Shown here in pieces: positions 26,495-36,288 of a DNA stretch of 64,000 nucleotides. Position 1 is the stretch's first letter, and every line of letters begins with the position of its first letter. Source of the stretch: Azospirillum endophyticum (lineage in GTDB: Bacteria; Pseudomonadota; Alphaproteobacteria; Azospirillales; Azospirillaceae). The position numbers and the translations under genes were made by a program. The stretch lies in NCBI RefSeq assembly GCF_016595245.1, contig NZ_JAENHM010000001.1, positions 6,357 to 70,356 on the forward strand, in the 5' to 3' direction. The notes under the pieces were generated by a model. That model ran no database searches. It was not told the origin of the DNA and saw only the letters and a list, made by a program, of their open reading frames with translations.

Positions 26495-27529
26495 GTGAAG
26501 TCCCATCTGAGCGCGCTCGCCATCGCGGCCACCCTGTCCGTTTCCGCCCTCGTCCTCTCCGGTACCGCCCAGGCCGGCGCCACCTTCGACGGCGTGAAGC
26601 AGAAGGGCTACGTCCAGTGCGGCGTCAACCTGGGCCTGTACGGCTTCTCCGCCCCGGACGACAAGGGCAAGTGGTCGGGCCTGGACGTCGACATGTGCCG
26701 CGCCGTCGCCGCCGCGATGTTCGGCGATGCCGAGAAGGTGAAGTACACCCCGCTGTCGGCCCAGCAGCGCCTGCCGGCGCTCCAGTCCGGCGAGATCGAC
26801 CTGCTGGCCCGCAACACCACCCGCACCCTGACCCGCGACACCGCCAACGGCCTGAACTTCGCGCCGACCAACTACTATGACGGCCAGGGCTTCATGGTGT
26901 CGGCCAAGCTGGGGCTGAAGAGCGCCAAGCAGCTGAACGGCGCCACCGTCTGCGTCCTGCCCGGCACCACGACCGAGCAGAACGTGTCGGATTACTTCCG
27001 CGCCAACAAGATGACCTTCAAGCCGGTCGTCATCGAGAAGAACGAGGAGCTGAACAAGGCCTTCTTCGCCGGCCGTTGCGACGCCCTGACCTCCGACGCC
27101 TCGCAGTTGGCGGCCATCCGCGCCGCCGAGGTGCAGAACCCCAACGACTACGTCATCCTGCCCGAGCTGATCTCCAAGGAGCCGCTGTCCCCGGCCGTCC
27201 GCCAGGGCGACGAGGAGTGGATGAACCTGGTCACCTGGGCCTTCTACACGATGGTCCAGGCCGAGGAGAAGGGCCTGACGTCGGAGACCGTCGACGCCGC
27301 CATGACCTCCCCCGACCCGGACGTGAAGCGCCTGCTGGGCGTCACCGCCGGCAACGGCAAGGCGCTGGGCGTCGAGGAGAACTGGGCCTACGCCATCATC
27401 AAGCAGGTCGGCAACTACGCCCAGAGCTATGAGCGCAACGTCGGCGCCGGCTCCAAGCTGAAGATGCCGCGCGGCCAGAACGCCCTCTACACCGAAGGCG
27501 GCCTGATGTACGCGCCGCCGATGAAGTAA
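26495..27529 (+). CDS. aapJ: General L-amino acid ABC transporter binding protein
   Basis: 344-residue periplasmic binding protein for broad-range L-amino acids. The Sec signal peptide ends at GTAQA, then GATFDGVKQKGYVQCGVNLG; the conserved GKWSGLDVDMCRAVAAAMFG and YDGQGFMV motifs are characteristic of AapJ. GTG start at 26495 with AGGAG at 26481-26485. First gene of aapJQMP; the 295 bp upstream are AT-richer and presumably hold the promoter, but no specific site was assigned. The length matches Rhizobium AapJ. Confidence 0.95.
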   Translation: MKSHLSALAIAATLSVSALVLSGTAQAGATFDGVKQKGYVQCGVNLGLYGFSAPDDKGKWSGLDVDMCRAVAAAMFGDAEKVKYTPLSAQQRLPALQSGEIDLLARNTTRTLTRDTANGLNFAPTNYYDGQGFMVSAKLGLKSAKQLNGATVCVLPGTTTEQNVSDYFRANKMTFKPVVIEKNEELNKAFFAGRCDALTSDASQLAAIRAAEVQNPNDYVILPELISKEPLSPAVRQGDEEWMNLVTWAFYTMVQAEEKGLTSETVDAAMTSPDPDVKRLLGVTAGNGKALGVEENWAYAIIKQVGNYAQSYERNVGAGSKLKMPRGQNALYTEGGLMYAPPMK

Positions 27530-27540
27530 GGCCGCGTATT

Positions 27541-27667
27541 GCCCCCACCCTAACCCTCCCCCGCCCTCGGCCGGCCAGAGGCCGGTCCGATCGCAGGGGA
27601 GGGAACTCCGCCGCCCTACGACAGACTCCCTCCCCCGCCCAGCGGGGGAGGGCCGGGGTGGGGGCAA
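27541..27667. repeat. Dispersed GC-rich inverted-repeat element (copy 3)
   Basis: GCCCCCACCCTAACCCTCCC at the left and GCGGGGGAGGGCCGGGGTGG at the right form inverted ends; an inner GGCCGG-CCAGA-GGCCGG-like hairpin lies near 27570-27587. It separates aapJ from aapQ, a position where a stem-loop commonly raises binding-protein mRNA relative to permease mRNA. Confidence 0.75.
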
Positions 27668-27704
27668 GTGTCTGCCTGCCTCACTCCCCCGCACGGAGAA
27701 CACC

Positions 27705-28862
27705 ATGACAAACCCGGTCCAGGCGCTGAACTCCGCGCGCGTGCGGGGGTGGCTGTATCAGGCGCTGTTTCTGGCCTGCACCCTCGCCGTCGCCTGGTAT
27801 CTCGTCTCCAACACGCTGACCAACCTCGCCACCCGCGGCGTCGCCACCGGCTTCGGCTTCCTCCAGCGCGAGGCCGGATTCGAGATCGGCGAGAGCCTGC
27901 TGCCCTATTCCGCCTCCGACACCTATCTGACGGCGTTGGTGGTCGGCCTGCTGAACACGCTGGCGGTGTCGGCCGCCGGCGTCGTGCTGGCGACCGTGCT
28001 GGGCGTGCTGATCGGCATCGGGCGGCTGTCGTCCAACTGGATGGTGAACCGCTTCGCCACCCTGTATGTCGAGACGGTGCGCAACGTGCCGCTGCTGCTG
28101 CAGCTGGTGGTCTGGTACACGATCCTGAACCGGCTCCCCAGCCCGCGGGAGGCGCTGGAGGTGCTGCCGGGCATCTTCCTCAGCAACCGCGGCATGAAGT
28201 TCCCGGTCCTGGTGGAGCATGCCGGCCATGGCTGGATCCTGCTGGCCCTGCTCGCCGGCATCGCCGCCGCCATCGCCGCCGTCCGCTACGGCCGCCGCCA
28301 CCGCGAGGCCACCGGCAAGCCCTTCCCCACCCTGCCGGCCGTCATCGCCGCCCTGCTGCTGCCGCCGGCCGCGGCGTTCATCACCACCGGCGCGCCGCTC
28401 GCCTTCGACGTGCCGGTCCTGGCCGGCTTCAACTTCGAGGGCGGCGGGGCGGTCACCCCGGAATTCACCGCGCTGCTGATCGGCCTGTCGGTCTACACCG
28501 CCGGCTTCATCGCCGAGATCGTGCGCTCCGGCATCCTCGCCGTGCCGCATGGCCAGACCGAGGCCGGGCTGGCGCTGGGCCTGTCGCCGGGCAAGATCCT
28601 GCGCCTCGTCATCCTGCCGCAGGCGCTGCGCGTCATCGTGCCGCCGCTGACCAGCCAGTATCTGAACCTGACCAAGAACAGCTCGCTGGCCGTCGCCATC
28701 GGCTATCCGGATCTGGTCAGCGTCTCCAACACCTCGGCCAACCAGACCGGACAGGTGGTGGAGGCGGTGGCGATGATGATGGTCGTCTACCTCATCATCA
28801 GCCTCGCGATCTCCGGCTTCATGAACTGGTACAACCGCCGCGTGGCCCTGGTGACCCGATGA
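27705..28862 (+). CDS. aapQ: General L-amino acid ABC transporter permease Q
   Basis: 385-residue inner-membrane permease, longer than HisQ-type proteins, as usual for AapQ, with a first membrane helix at residues 15-35 and a large insert before the transport core. The coupling motif EIVRSGILAVPHGQTEAGLALG and KNSSLAVAIGYPDLVSV near the C-terminus are family signatures. Its stop overlaps the aapM start by 4 bp (ATGA), so the two are translationally coupled. Confidence 0.95.
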   Translation: MTNPVQALNSARVRGWLYQALFLACTLAVAWYLVSNTLTNLATRGVATGFGFLQREAGFEIGESLLPYSASDTYLTALVVGLLNTLAVSAAGVVLATVLGVLIGIGRLSSNWMVNRFATLYVETVRNVPLLLQLVVWYTILNRLPSPREALEVLPGIFLSNRGMKFPVLVEHAGHGWILLALLAGIAAAIAAVRYGRRHREATGKPFPTLPAVIAALLLPPAAAFITTGAPLAFDVPVLAGFNFEGGGAVTPEFTALLIGLSVYTAGFIAEIVRSGILAVPHGQTEAGLALGLSPGKILRLVILPQALRVIVPPLTSQYLNLTKNSSLAVAIGYPDLVSVSNTSANQTGQVVEAVAMMMVVYLIISLAISGFMNWYNRRVALVTR

Positions 28863-30034
28863 GCAAGCATTCCCCCGCCGATCAGGCCCCGATCCCCACC
28901 GCTCCCGTTCCCCCCGCCCATTGGGCCGCCTCCTACGAGGAGGAACCGAGCCAGGCCTCGACCCCGCCGCAAGCCAACGGCATGACGGCGCTGAAGCCCT
29001 TCGGCTGGGCGAAGGACAACCTGTTCAACACCCCGCTGAACACGGCGCTGACCGTCGCCTGCCTGGTGCTGCTGTGGCTGGTGGTGCCGCCGATGGCGAA
29101 CTGGCTGCTGCTGAACGCCAGCTGGTCCGGCAGCTCGGAAGCCTGCCGCGAGGCGGCCGGCGCCTGCTGGTCGGTGATCGTCGTCAAGCACCGGCTGATC
29201 TTCTTCGGCACCTATCCCTACGACGAGCAGTGGCGCCCCTTCCTGGCCTGCGCCCTGTTCGTGGCGATGCTGGGCGCCAGCGGCGTCCGCGCCTTCTGGC
29301 GGCCCTGGCTGGCCGGTGCCTGGGCGCTGACCCTGGTCGGCATGGGCGTGCTGATGTGGGGCGGCGTCGCCGGCCTGACCTATGTGCCGAACGACCGCTG
29401 GGGCGGGCTGCCGATCACGCTGATGCTGTCGGTCTTCTCCATCGCGCTGGCCTTCCCGCTGTCGATCCTGCTGGCGCTGGGCCGCCAGTCGTCGCTGCCG
29501 GCCATCCGCACCTTCTGCGTCGGCTTCATCGAGGCGATGCGCGGCGTGCCGTTGGTCAGCGTGCTGTTCATGGCGTCGGTGATGTTCCCGCTCTTCCTGC
29601 CGGAAGGCGTCACCGTCGACAAGCTGCTGCGCGCGCTGGCCGGCATGACCCTGTTCACCGCCGCCTATCTGGCCGAGGCGGTGCGCGGCGGGTTGCAGGC
29701 GATCCCCAAGGGCCAGTACGAGGCCGCCGACGCGCTCGGCCTCGGCTACTGGCAGAAGACGATGCTGATCGTCCTGCCGCAGGCGCTGCGCATCGTCATT
29801 CCGCCCATCGTCAACCAGTTCATCAGCGCCTTCAAGGACACCTCGCTGGTCACCATCGTCGGCCTGTACGACCTGCTGACCGCCGCCACCGTGGCGACGA
29901 CCGACCCCGAATGGCGTCCCTATTTCGCCGAGGTCTATGTCTTCGCCGGGCTGATGTTCTGGATCTTCTGCTTCAGCATGTCGCGCTACAGCCAGTGGCT
30001 GGAGCGTCTGGCCAACCGCTACACCCGCCGCTGA
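28859..30034 (+). CDS. aapM: General L-amino acid ABC transporter permease M
   Basis: 391-residue permease partner of AapQ. An N-terminal Pro/Ala/Ser-rich cytoplasmic lead (about 40 residues) is followed by several membrane helices. The core contains [20 protein letters not shown] (coupling helix) and [16 protein letters not shown]. It begins in the aapQ stop (ATGA at 28859) and ends 22 bp before aapP. Confidence 0.95.
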   Translation: MSKHSPADQAPIPTAPVPPAHWAASYEEEPSQASTPPQANGMTALKPFGWAKDNLFNTPLNTALTVACLVLLWLVVPPMANWLLLNASWSGSSEACREAAGACWSVIVVKHRLIFFGTYPYDEQWRPFLACALFVAMLGASGVRAFWRPWLAGAWALTLVGMGVLMWGGVAGLTYVPNDRWGGLPITLMLSVFSIALAFPLSILLALGRQSSLPAIRTFCVGFIEAMRGVPLVSVLFMASVMFPLFLPEGVTVDKLLRALAGMTLFTAAYLAEAVRGGLQAIPKGQYEAADALGLGYWQKTMLIVLPQALRIVIPPIVNQFISAFKDTSLVTIVGLYDLLTAATVATTDPEWRPYFAEVYVFAGLMFWIFCFSMSRYSQWLERLANRYTRR

Positions 30035-30056
30035 CCCGTCCTCTGGAGACCGAGCA

Positions 30057-30800
30057 ATGACCGAGACCGCCATCATCGAACTCCGCAAGGTCGGCAAGTG
30101 GTACAACAGCTACCACGCGCTGCGCGACGTCAGCCTGTCCGTCGCCAAGGGCGAGAAGGTCGTCGTCTGCGGCCCGTCGGGCTCGGGCAAGTCGACGATG
30201 ATCCGCTGCATCAACCGGCTCGAGGCGCACCAGACCGGCCATATCGTCGTCGACGGCATCGAGCTGACCGACGACGTCAAGGCGGTGGAGAAGATCCGCC
30301 GCAAGGTCGGCATGGTGTTCCAGAACTTCAACCTGTTCCCGCACCTGACCGTCCTGCAGAACCTGACGCTGGCCCCGATCTGGGTCCGCGGCATGGCGAA
30401 GTCCGAGATCGAGGAAATCGCCATGATGTACCTGAAGCGGGTGCGCATCCCCGACCAGGCGCACAAGTTCCCCGGCCAGCTTTCCGGCGGCCAGCAGCAG
30501 CGCGTCGCCATCGCCCGCGCGCTGTGCATGCGCCCGGAGATCATGCTGTTCGACGAGCCGACCTCGGCGCTCGACCCCGAGATGGTGAAGGAGGTGTTGG
30601 ACGTCATGACCGAGCTGGCCGGCGAGGGCATGACCATGGTCTGCGTCACCCACGAAATGGGCTTCGCCCGGCAGGTCGCCGACTCTATTGTCTTCATGGC
30701 CGAAGGCTCGATCATCGAGAGCGGGTCGCCGGCCGAATTCTTCGAGAACCCGAAAAGCGAGCGCACCCGCCAGTTCCTGGGCCAGATCCTGGAGCATTGA
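30057..30800 (+). CDS. aapP: General L-amino acid ABC transporter ATPase
   Basis: 247-residue ATPase with Walker [11 protein letters not shown]-loop [10 protein letters not shown], signature [15 protein letters not shown], Walker [16 protein letters not shown] and H-loop [11 protein letters not shown]. Last transporter gene of aapJQMP; the response-regulator gene starts 34 bp downstream, suggesting a shared transcript. Confidence 0.96.
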   Translation: MTETAIIELRKVGKWYNSYHALRDVSLSVAKGEKVVVCGPSGSGKSTMIRCINRLEAHQTGHIVVDGIELTDDVKAVEKIRRKVGMVFQNFNLFPHLTVLQNLTLAPIWVRGMAKSEIEEIAMMYLKRVRIPDQAHKFPGQLSGGQQQRVAIARALCMRPEIMLFDEPTSALDPEMVKEVLDVMTELAGEGMTMVCVTHEMGFARQVADSIVFMAEGSIIESGSPAEFFENPKSERTRQFLGQILEH

Positions 30801-30834
30801 GGCGGTAAGGCGCGAGGAAGCGGACAAAAGGCCC

Positions 30835-31542
30835 ATGCCGGCGACCATTGCCATCACCGACGACGACGCGGTGACGCGCGAGACGCTGAAGTCCTACCTC
30901 ATGGACGAGGGCTTCGACGTCCTGCTGGCCCGCAGCGCGGAGGAGCTGAAGGATCTGCTGGCAACCGCCGCGGTGGACCTCGTGCTGCTCGACATCCGGC
31001 TGCCGCGCCAGGACGGTCTGACCCTGACCCGCGAGCTTCGCGCGGTGTCGGAGATCGGCATCATCCTGGTCAGCAGCCGGGCGGAGAAGCTGGACCGCAT
31101 CATCGGGCTGGAGATGGGGGCCGACGACTACATCGCGAAGCCCTTCGAGCCGCGCGAGATCCTGGCCCGGGTGCGGAACCTGCTGCGCCGGCTGAAGGCG
31201 CCGGGCGACCAGCGCGACGACCGCCGGCGCAGCTTCGCCGGCTGGACGTTGTGGCTCGACCGCATGCGCCTGACCGACCCGCAGGGCAATCCGGTGCGGC
31301 TGACGGGGGCGGAGTTCGAACTGCTGTCGACCTTCGTCTGCAGCCCCGGACGGGTGATGAACCGCGACTATCTGCTGACGGCGACGACGCGGCGCAAGAC
31401 CGACGCCACCGACCGCACCATCGACAGCCTGGTCCGCCGCCTGCGCCGCCTGATCGAGACCGACCCCGCCGACCCCCGGCTGATCGTGACCGTCCACGGC
31501 ACCGGCTACCTGTTCGCCGGCGACGTCACGCAGGACGGGTGA
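30835..31542 (+). CDS. OmpR-family response regulator
   Basis: 235 residues. The receiver domain has acidic residues TDDDA, the phosphoacceptor Asp in LVLLDIRLPRQDG and Lys in DDYIAKPFEPREILARV. The C-terminal winged helix has LTGAEFELLSTFVCSPGRVM and TIDSLVRRLRRLIE. It resembles TorR/ArcA-like regulators. It directly follows aapP and precedes a chemoreceptor gene; no histidine kinase is adjacent. It could control the aap operon or the neighbouring receptor genes (inference). Confidence 0.92.
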   Translation: MPATIAITDDDAVTRETLKSYLMDEGFDVLLARSAEELKDLLATAAVDLVLLDIRLPRQDGLTLTRELRAVSEIGIILVSSRAEKLDRIIGLEMGADDYIAKPFEPREILARVRNLLRRLKAPGDQRDDRRRSFAGWTLWLDRMRLTDPQGNPVRLTGAEFELLSTFVCSPGRVMNRDYLLTATTRRKTDATDRTIDSLVRRLRRLIETDPADPRLIVTVHGTGYLFAGDVTQDG

Positions 31543-31566
31543 GGAGTTCTTCGAACCGGCCAGGAT

Positions 31567-31712
31567 CCCCTCTCCCCCCCCCGGGGAGAGGGTTAGGGTG
31601 AGGGGGACGCGCGGCGAGGATCTTCAAGAGCCGCGCACTCCCCATTCGCCACCGAATCCACCCTATGCATCCCCCTCACCCCGCCCCTCTCCCCGGGGGG
31701 AGAGGGAGAACT
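31567..31712. repeat. Dispersed GC-rich inverted-repeat element (copy 4)
   Basis: CCCCTCTCCCCCCCCGGGGA...GGGTGAGGGGGACGCG at the left and CATCCCCCTCACCCCGCCCC...GGGGGGAGAGGGAG at the right: a full-length inverted-repeat copy after the response-regulator gene. Confidence 0.8.
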
Positions 31713-31771
31713 ACCCCGAGCAAACTCCCCCGTCGCCTCAGTCTCGCGGCGGCCACGCGCTCGGCAGCCTG

Positions 31772-31812
31772 GGCCACGGGAATCGCGAAAATTTTTCGCC
31801 GTTCCCGTGGCC
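31772..31812. terminator. 41-bp near-perfect palindrome followed by AT-rich run
   Basis: The 11-bp outer arms GGCCACGGGAA (31772-31782) and TTCCCGTGGCC (31802-31812) match exactly. Inside, GCGAAAA and TTTTCGC pair around a single T, with a two-base mismatch between the inner and outer stems. ATATTTTTATG follows. It may be a strong terminator for the aap/response-regulator transcript or a large operator; it is not part of the dispersed CCCTCTCCCC repeat. Confidence 0.6.
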
Positions 31813-32091
31813 ATATTTTTATGCATCAGGCCGGACGATCCGCCTGTTTTAAAGTCAACCCGCCACAAGCGGCGGCTTTTCATCTTTGCATCCCCTCCAA
31901 AATGGAAGTCACGGATCGTTCATCTGCTGAAAAAATCACCGTGTTCTTTTTCTCCGGGCGCTTCACTTGTCTCAAATGCAAACAAAAAGACACGAACTGT
32001 TCACAATTTGACGCTAAACCGTTCAAAGGGCCCTGCGACGATGTGCGCGTAGCAATCCGTGAAACCGTTATTGGCGGCGGGGGTTTGGGGC
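31813..32091 (+). promoter_or_regulatory. AT-rich leader upstream of second chemoreceptor
   Basis: No gene is seen. The sequence is much less GC-rich than its surroundings (hand count 27 of 60 G+C at 31921-31980). It contains a small CCGCC/GGCGG hairpin followed by CTTTT (about 31860-31879) and several A/T runs. It probably holds the chemoreceptor promoter; the high A+T may also mark past insertion. Confidence 0.45.
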
Positions 32092-34320
32092 ATGACGGCG
32101 ATCTCGACGAAGGCAGGCGTGACGAAGGCGGGCGGCTCCCTGGACGAGGGCGGCACCCGATACCGCTTCTGGACCCTGCGCCGCGCCATGGTGTCGGTGG
32201 TGGGCGTGCTGGTGGCGGCGCTGATCGCCAGCCAGGCCTGGGTGTCGCAACGCTACACCGACTTCGCGCTCGCCACCTTCGACAGCAGTGCGTCGGCGAC
32301 CCTGCGCGTGCTCGCCAACGACCGCATCCGCAAGAACTACACGGACTGGCTCCAGGGCCATGCCAACGAATGGAGCCGCGACGCCTTCCTGGTCGACAGC
32401 ATCAACCAGAAGGATCCGGCCAAGACGATGCTGGCGCTGAAGAACATCAACGCGCGGCCCGTGGTGGTCGACCGCGAGGTGCGGCTGCTCTCGGTCGCCG
32501 TGTTCGACGCCGAGATGACCCGCGTCGCGACGACCGGCGGGGAGCAGGACAGCGTCGCCACCGTCGCCCCGCTGTTCGAGGCGCTGAAGGCGCGCGAGAT
32601 CGCCGACAAGCGCCGCCCGGCCAGCCTGCTGTGGCGCGACGGCCAGGGCCGGCCGCTGTTCAGCATGATCGTCCCCATCGGCGGCTTCCGCGTCCTGGGA
32701 TTCCTCGAGGTGGTGACCGACCCGCTGCCCGCCCTGTCCAGCCTGGGCGCCGTTCTGGACGCCGACATCCGCTTCACCGATGGCAAGGGCGGGGTGCTGT
32801 TCGAGGCCAAGGGCAATGAGCCGTCGGCCCATGCCCAGCTCTCCACCACCACCGTCTCGCTCGGCGGCGACGGCGGCCTGCCCTGGGCGACGGCCGAGAT
32901 CTCGCGCGACGTCTCCGACTTCGTCGGTGCGACCGAGGCCCTGCGCGACGACGCCCTGAAGATGGTCGCCGCCTTCGCCCTGGCCGTCGCCATCGCCGCC
33001 GCCCTGCTTCTGCGCGTCGCCGTCTTCGCCAACCTGCGCAAGTTCGCCCGCGCCATGGAGCAGATCGCCGCCGGCGATCTGTCGATCGAAGTCCCCCGCA
33101 CCGGCCGCGACGAGTTGGCGGTGATGGCGACGGCGCTCCGTCACCTGCGCGGCAGCGTCGAGCAGGTGCTGCTGATGAAGCGGATGGTCGACAGCAGCCC
33201 GGTCCCGACGGCGCTCCTGCGCACCGATGGTCAGGTGGGTTTCGTCAACCCCGCCGCCCGGACCTTCTGCGAGGCGCACGGCATCGACCCGGCCGGTCCC
33301 GACCTGCTGGCCCAGGGGCCGGACTTCACCGCCGCCTGCACCGACCCCGCCCGCCCGCCGATCCCGCGCCGCACCCTGACGGTGGACGCGACGACGGTGG
33401 AGGCCCATGTCGATACCGTGTTCGACGACCAGGGCAACGTGCTGGGCAAGACCCTGTCCTGGACCGACGTGTCCGAACAGATGCGCTCCGCCGCCCTGGC
33501 CCGCCAGCTGATGGACGAGGTGCATCAGGTGGCGTCGGGCGTCGCCACCCAGTCGGGCCAGCTGCGCGAGCTGGCTGACGCGCTGCGCCGGGAATCGGCC
33601 GGCACCATCGACAGCACGGTCAGCGCCGGCAGCTTCGTCGCCGAGAGCAACCGCAACGCCAACACCTGCAACGACAGCGCGGAGATGCTGATGGACACCA
33701 TCGGCAGCGTCTCCAGCCTGGCGACCGAGGCGGCCGGGGTGGTCGGCGCCACGCTGGGCGAGCTGACCGCCGCCCGCGAGGTGGTCGGCCAGCTTGGCGA
33801 GAACACCGACCAGATTCGCCGCATCGTCGACGTCATCACCGGCATCGCCCACCAGACCAAGCTGCTGGCGCTGAACGCCACCATCGAGGCGGCGGTCGCC
33901 GGCGTGGCCGGACGCGGCTTCGCCGTGGTGGCGGCAGAGGTGAAGAAGCTGGCGGAGGAGACCGCCAACGCCACCGTGCAGATCGCCAGCTCGGTCGGCG
34001 CCATCAACGGCAGCATCCAGAACACCGTCGGCAGCTTCGCCCGCATCTCCGGCTCGGTCGAGCGCATCAACGAGGTGCAGGACCTGATCGGCGAGGCGGT
34101 GGCCCGCCAGACCGCCTCCTCCACCGACATCCGCAGCCGCGTCGGCGTGATCGCCGGCAACACCGGCGAGGTGGCGTCCCTGATCGACGGCGTCAACGCC
34201 CAGGCGTCGCGCACCGGCGACATCGCGGCCTCGCTGACCCGGACGGCGAACACGCTGGCCGAGGAAGCCGCTTCGCTGCATAGTCTGCTCGGCACGCTGC
34301 GCGCCGGGCAGGCCGCCTGA
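32092..34320 (+). CDS. Methyl-accepting chemotaxis protein with PAS-like domain and atypical tip
   Basis: 742 residues. First membrane helix near 30-48, a periplasmic sensor domain to about 290 (dCache/sCache-like), second membrane helix near 292-314, HAMP to about 365, a PAS-like segment about 370-470, then the signalling coiled coil. The hairpin tip reads [20 protein letters not shown]: Lys590, Val602 and Val605 stand where receptors nearly always have Asn, Arg and Glu. The GTG at 32059 is an alternative start. The gene sits between the aap/response-regulator genes and an orphan binding protein. Confidence 0.9.
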   Translation: MTAISTKAGVTKAGGSLDEGGTRYRFWTLRRAMVSVVGVLVAALIASQAWVSQRYTDFALATFDSSASATLRVLANDRIRKNYTDWLQGHANEWSRDAFLVDSINQKDPAKTMLALKNINARPVVVDREVRLLSVAVFDAEMTRVATTGGEQDSVATVAPLFEALKAREIADKRRPASLLWRDGQGRPLFSMIVPIGGFRVLGFLEVVTDPLPALSSLGAVLDADIRFTDGKGGVLFEAKGNEPSAHAQLSTTTVSLGGDGGLPWATAEISRDVSDFVGATEALRDDALKMVAAFALAVAIAAALLLRVAVFANLRKFARAMEQIAAGDLSIEVPRTGRDELAVMATALRHLRGSVEQVLLMKRMVDSSPVPTALLRTDGQVGFVNPAARTFCEAHGIDPAGPDLLAQGPDFTAACTDPARPPIPRRTLTVDATTVEAHVDTVFDDQGNVLGKTLSWTDVSEQMRSAALARQLMDEVHQVASGVATQSGQLRELADALRRESAGTIDSTVSAGSFVAESNRNANTCNDSAEMLMDTIGSVSSLATEAAGVVGATLGELTAAREVVGQLGENTDQIRRIVDVITGIAHQTKLLALNATIEAAVAGVAGRGFAVVAAEVKKLAEETANATVQIASSVGAINGSIQNTVGSFARISGSVERINEVQDLIGEAVARQTASSTDIRSRVGVIAGNTGEVASLIDGVNAQASRTGDIAASLTRTANTLAEEAASLHSLLGTLRAGQAA

Positions 34321-34346
34321 TCCCGCCCGCCGCAAGGGTGCGGCGG

Positions 34347-35408
34347 ATGAGGCGGATCTGGGGGATGGGTGTCGGGATGCGGCTGGTGTTGCTTCTGCTG
34401 CTGGCGCTGGTGCTGGCCCCGCCGGCACTCGCCCCATCGGCGCTGGCCGGGGACGGCGACACGCTGGAGCGCATCCACGGCCGCGGCTTCCTGGTCTGCG
34501 GCCTGCGCAGCGGCGTCAGCGGCATCTCCTTCTCCGACCCGCAGGGGCATCTCGACGGCTTCCTGGTCGATGTCTGCCGGGTCTTCGCCGCCGCGACGCT
34601 GGGCAACGCCCAGGCGATCCGCGTCGTCCGCCTGCCGGAAAAGCCGCAGGAGTTCCAGGCGGTGGAGAAGCACGAGGTCGACGTGGCGCTGACCACCACG
34701 ACCTGGACCTTCAGCCGCGAGCTATCGCACGACATCGAGTTCCTGATGCCGCTGCTGCACGACGGCCAGGGCTTCGCCATCCACAGCGACGCCACGCCAC
34801 CACCGCCGCTCGACCGGCTGGGTCCACGCACCGTCTGCGTCAAGACCGCCACCACCACGGTCCGCAACCTTGAGGACCATATCCGCAAATCCGACCTGCC
34901 CTGGACGATCCGCACCTTCCAGACGCTGGACGAGGCTTTGCAGGCCTTCCTCGCCCATGAATGCGACCTGCTGACCACCGACCGCACGGTGCTGGTCACC
35001 TCTCTGGCCGGCTACCGGCAGGCGGGGATGAACATCTATATCTACCCCGACGTGATCTCGCGCGAGCCGCTGACGCCCTACATCGCGCGCGGCGACCGCA
35101 ACTGGTACGACATCACCCGCTGGGTCCTCCACGCCATCGTCCTGGCCGACGCGAAGGGCGTCACCGCGGCGGACGTGCAGGCCGGCCGCATTCCCGACGA
35201 CCCCGAGCTGCATCGCATGCTGGGCCACGCCGGCAGCGTCTCCCGCACGCTCGGCCTGCCCGACGACTGGGCCTTGCAGGCCTTGGCCCAGGTGGGGAAT
35301 TACGGCGAGATCTTCGACCGCAACCTGGGCGTCCCCTACGGCATGGACCGCGGCCAGAACAAGCCCTGGACCCAGGGCGGCCTGCTCTACGCGCCGCCGT
35401 TTAGGTGA
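34347..35408 (+). CDS. Orphan AapJ-like substrate-binding protein
   Basis: 353 residues, homologous along its length to the AapJ protein at 26495 (RIHGRGFLVCGLRSGVSGIS, HDGQGFAIHSDA, and the C-terminal MDRGQNKPWTQGGLLYAPP). The signal peptide is Leu-rich (MRLVLLLLLALVLAPPALA). No permease or ATPase gene accompanies it. It starts 26 bp after the chemoreceptor stop, so it may present amino-acid-like ligands to that receptor or to the AapQMP permease. The start at 34347 has AAGGGTG upstream; GTG 34338 is an alternative. Confidence 0.88.
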   Translation: MRRIWGMGVGMRLVLLLLLALVLAPPALAPSALAGDGDTLERIHGRGFLVCGLRSGVSGISFSDPQGHLDGFLVDVCRVFAAATLGNAQAIRVVRLPEKPQEFQAVEKHEVDVALTTTTWTFSRELSHDIEFLMPLLHDGQGFAIHSDATPPPPLDRLGPRTVCVKTATTTVRNLEDHIRKSDLPWTIRTFQTLDEALQAFLAHECDLLTTDRTVLVTSLAGYRQAGMNIYIYPDVISREPLTPYIARGDRNWYDITRWVLHAIVLADAKGVTAADVQAGRIPDDPELHRMLGHAGSVSRTLGLPDDWALQALAQVGNYGEIFDRNLGVPYGMDRGQNKPWTQGGLLYAPPFR

Positions 35409-35410
35409 AA

Positions 35411-35570
35411 AATGCCCTCTCCCGCCCCGGGAGAGGGAGGGACCCGCCGCAGGCGGGAGGGTGAGGGGGATGCCAAGAATCCCGAACCGCATGGTTCCTT
35501 GCACGCCCCCTCACCCTTCCCAAGCTTCGCTTGGGCCCCTTCCCTCTCCCGGGACGGGAGAGGGTGTTTT
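35411..35570. repeat. Dispersed GC-rich inverted-repeat element (copy 5)
   Basis: CCCTCTCCCGCCCCGGGAGAG at the left and CCCTCTCCCGGGACGGGAGA at the right bracket a spacer that also carries CCAAGCTTCGCTTGG (about 35520-35534), a small hairpin. It separates the convergent binding-protein and livF genes. Confidence 0.75.
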
Positions 35571-35574
35571 CCCC

Positions 35575-36288
35575 CTACGCCGCCAGCGCCACGCCGAGAT
35601 GCCGCTCCAGCAGCGCCGGATCGGCCTTCGCCTGCGCCGCCGGCCCGGCATGCACCACCCGGCCGCGGTCGAGGAAGACCACGCGGTCGGCGAAGTCCAG
35701 CGCCCGGTCGACCTGCTGCTCCACCAGGACGATGGTCATGTCCAGTTTCGACAGCGCCGCCATCAGCGTGTCGCAGATCACCGGCGCCAGCCCCTCCAGC
35801 GGTTCGTCCAGCAGCAGCACCGTCGGCTTGCCGAGCAGCGCGCGGGCGACCGACAGCATCTGCTGCTCGCCGCCCGACAATTCGCCGCCGCCGTTGCGCC
35901 GCCGCTCGCCCAGCCGGGGGAACAGCGCGTAGGCCTCCTCCAGCGCCGAGCGCGGACGGCCCTTCAGCCCGGCGACGAGGTTCTCCTCCACCGTCAGCGA
36001 CTTGAAGATGTCGCGGGTCTGCGGCACATAGCCCAGCCCGGCCGCCGCACGACCCGAACTGTTCATCCCGCCGAGCTCCACCCCATCCAGCTTCATACCG
36101 CCGCCATGGCGCGTGGTCTGGCCGACCAGAGTCGCCAGCGTCGTCGTCTTCCCCACCCCGTTGCGGCCGAGCAGCGCCAGACGCCCGCCCGTCGGCACGG
36201 CAAAGGAAATGCCGTCGAGGATCAGCGTCTTGCCGTAGCCGGCCCGCAATTCCACGACCTCAAGCGATCCGACCGGTTCAGCGGGCAT
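35575..36288 (-). CDS. livF: Branched-chain amino acid-type ABC ATPase LivF
   Basis: 237 residues: Walker A LGRNGVGKTT, signature LSGGEQQMLSVARAL, Walker B VLLLDEPLEGLAP. The short form without an extra C-terminal loop is typical of LivF. Its start overlaps the livG end by 11 bp. Last gene of the leftward liv cluster, which is divergent from the pca operon; an aromatic acid or a related carboxylate is a plausible substrate. Confidence 0.94.
   Translation of the reverse strand: MPAEPVGSLEVVELRAGYGKTLILDGISFAVPTGGRLALLGRNGVGKTTTLATLVGQTTRHGGGMKLDGVELGGMNSSGRAAAGLGYVPQTRDIFKSLTVEENLVAGLKGRPRSALEEAYALFPRLGERRRNGGGELSGGEQQMLSVARALLGKPTVLLLDEPLEGLAPVICDTLMAALSKLDMTIVLVEQQVDRALDFADRVVFLDRGRVVHAGPAAQAKADPALLERHLGVALAA

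Noticed and set aside
31598-32052. Small open frames between the response regulator and second chemoreceptor
   Set aside because: They run through the dispersed repeat and AT-rich leader and show no conserved features or good ribosome-binding sites.
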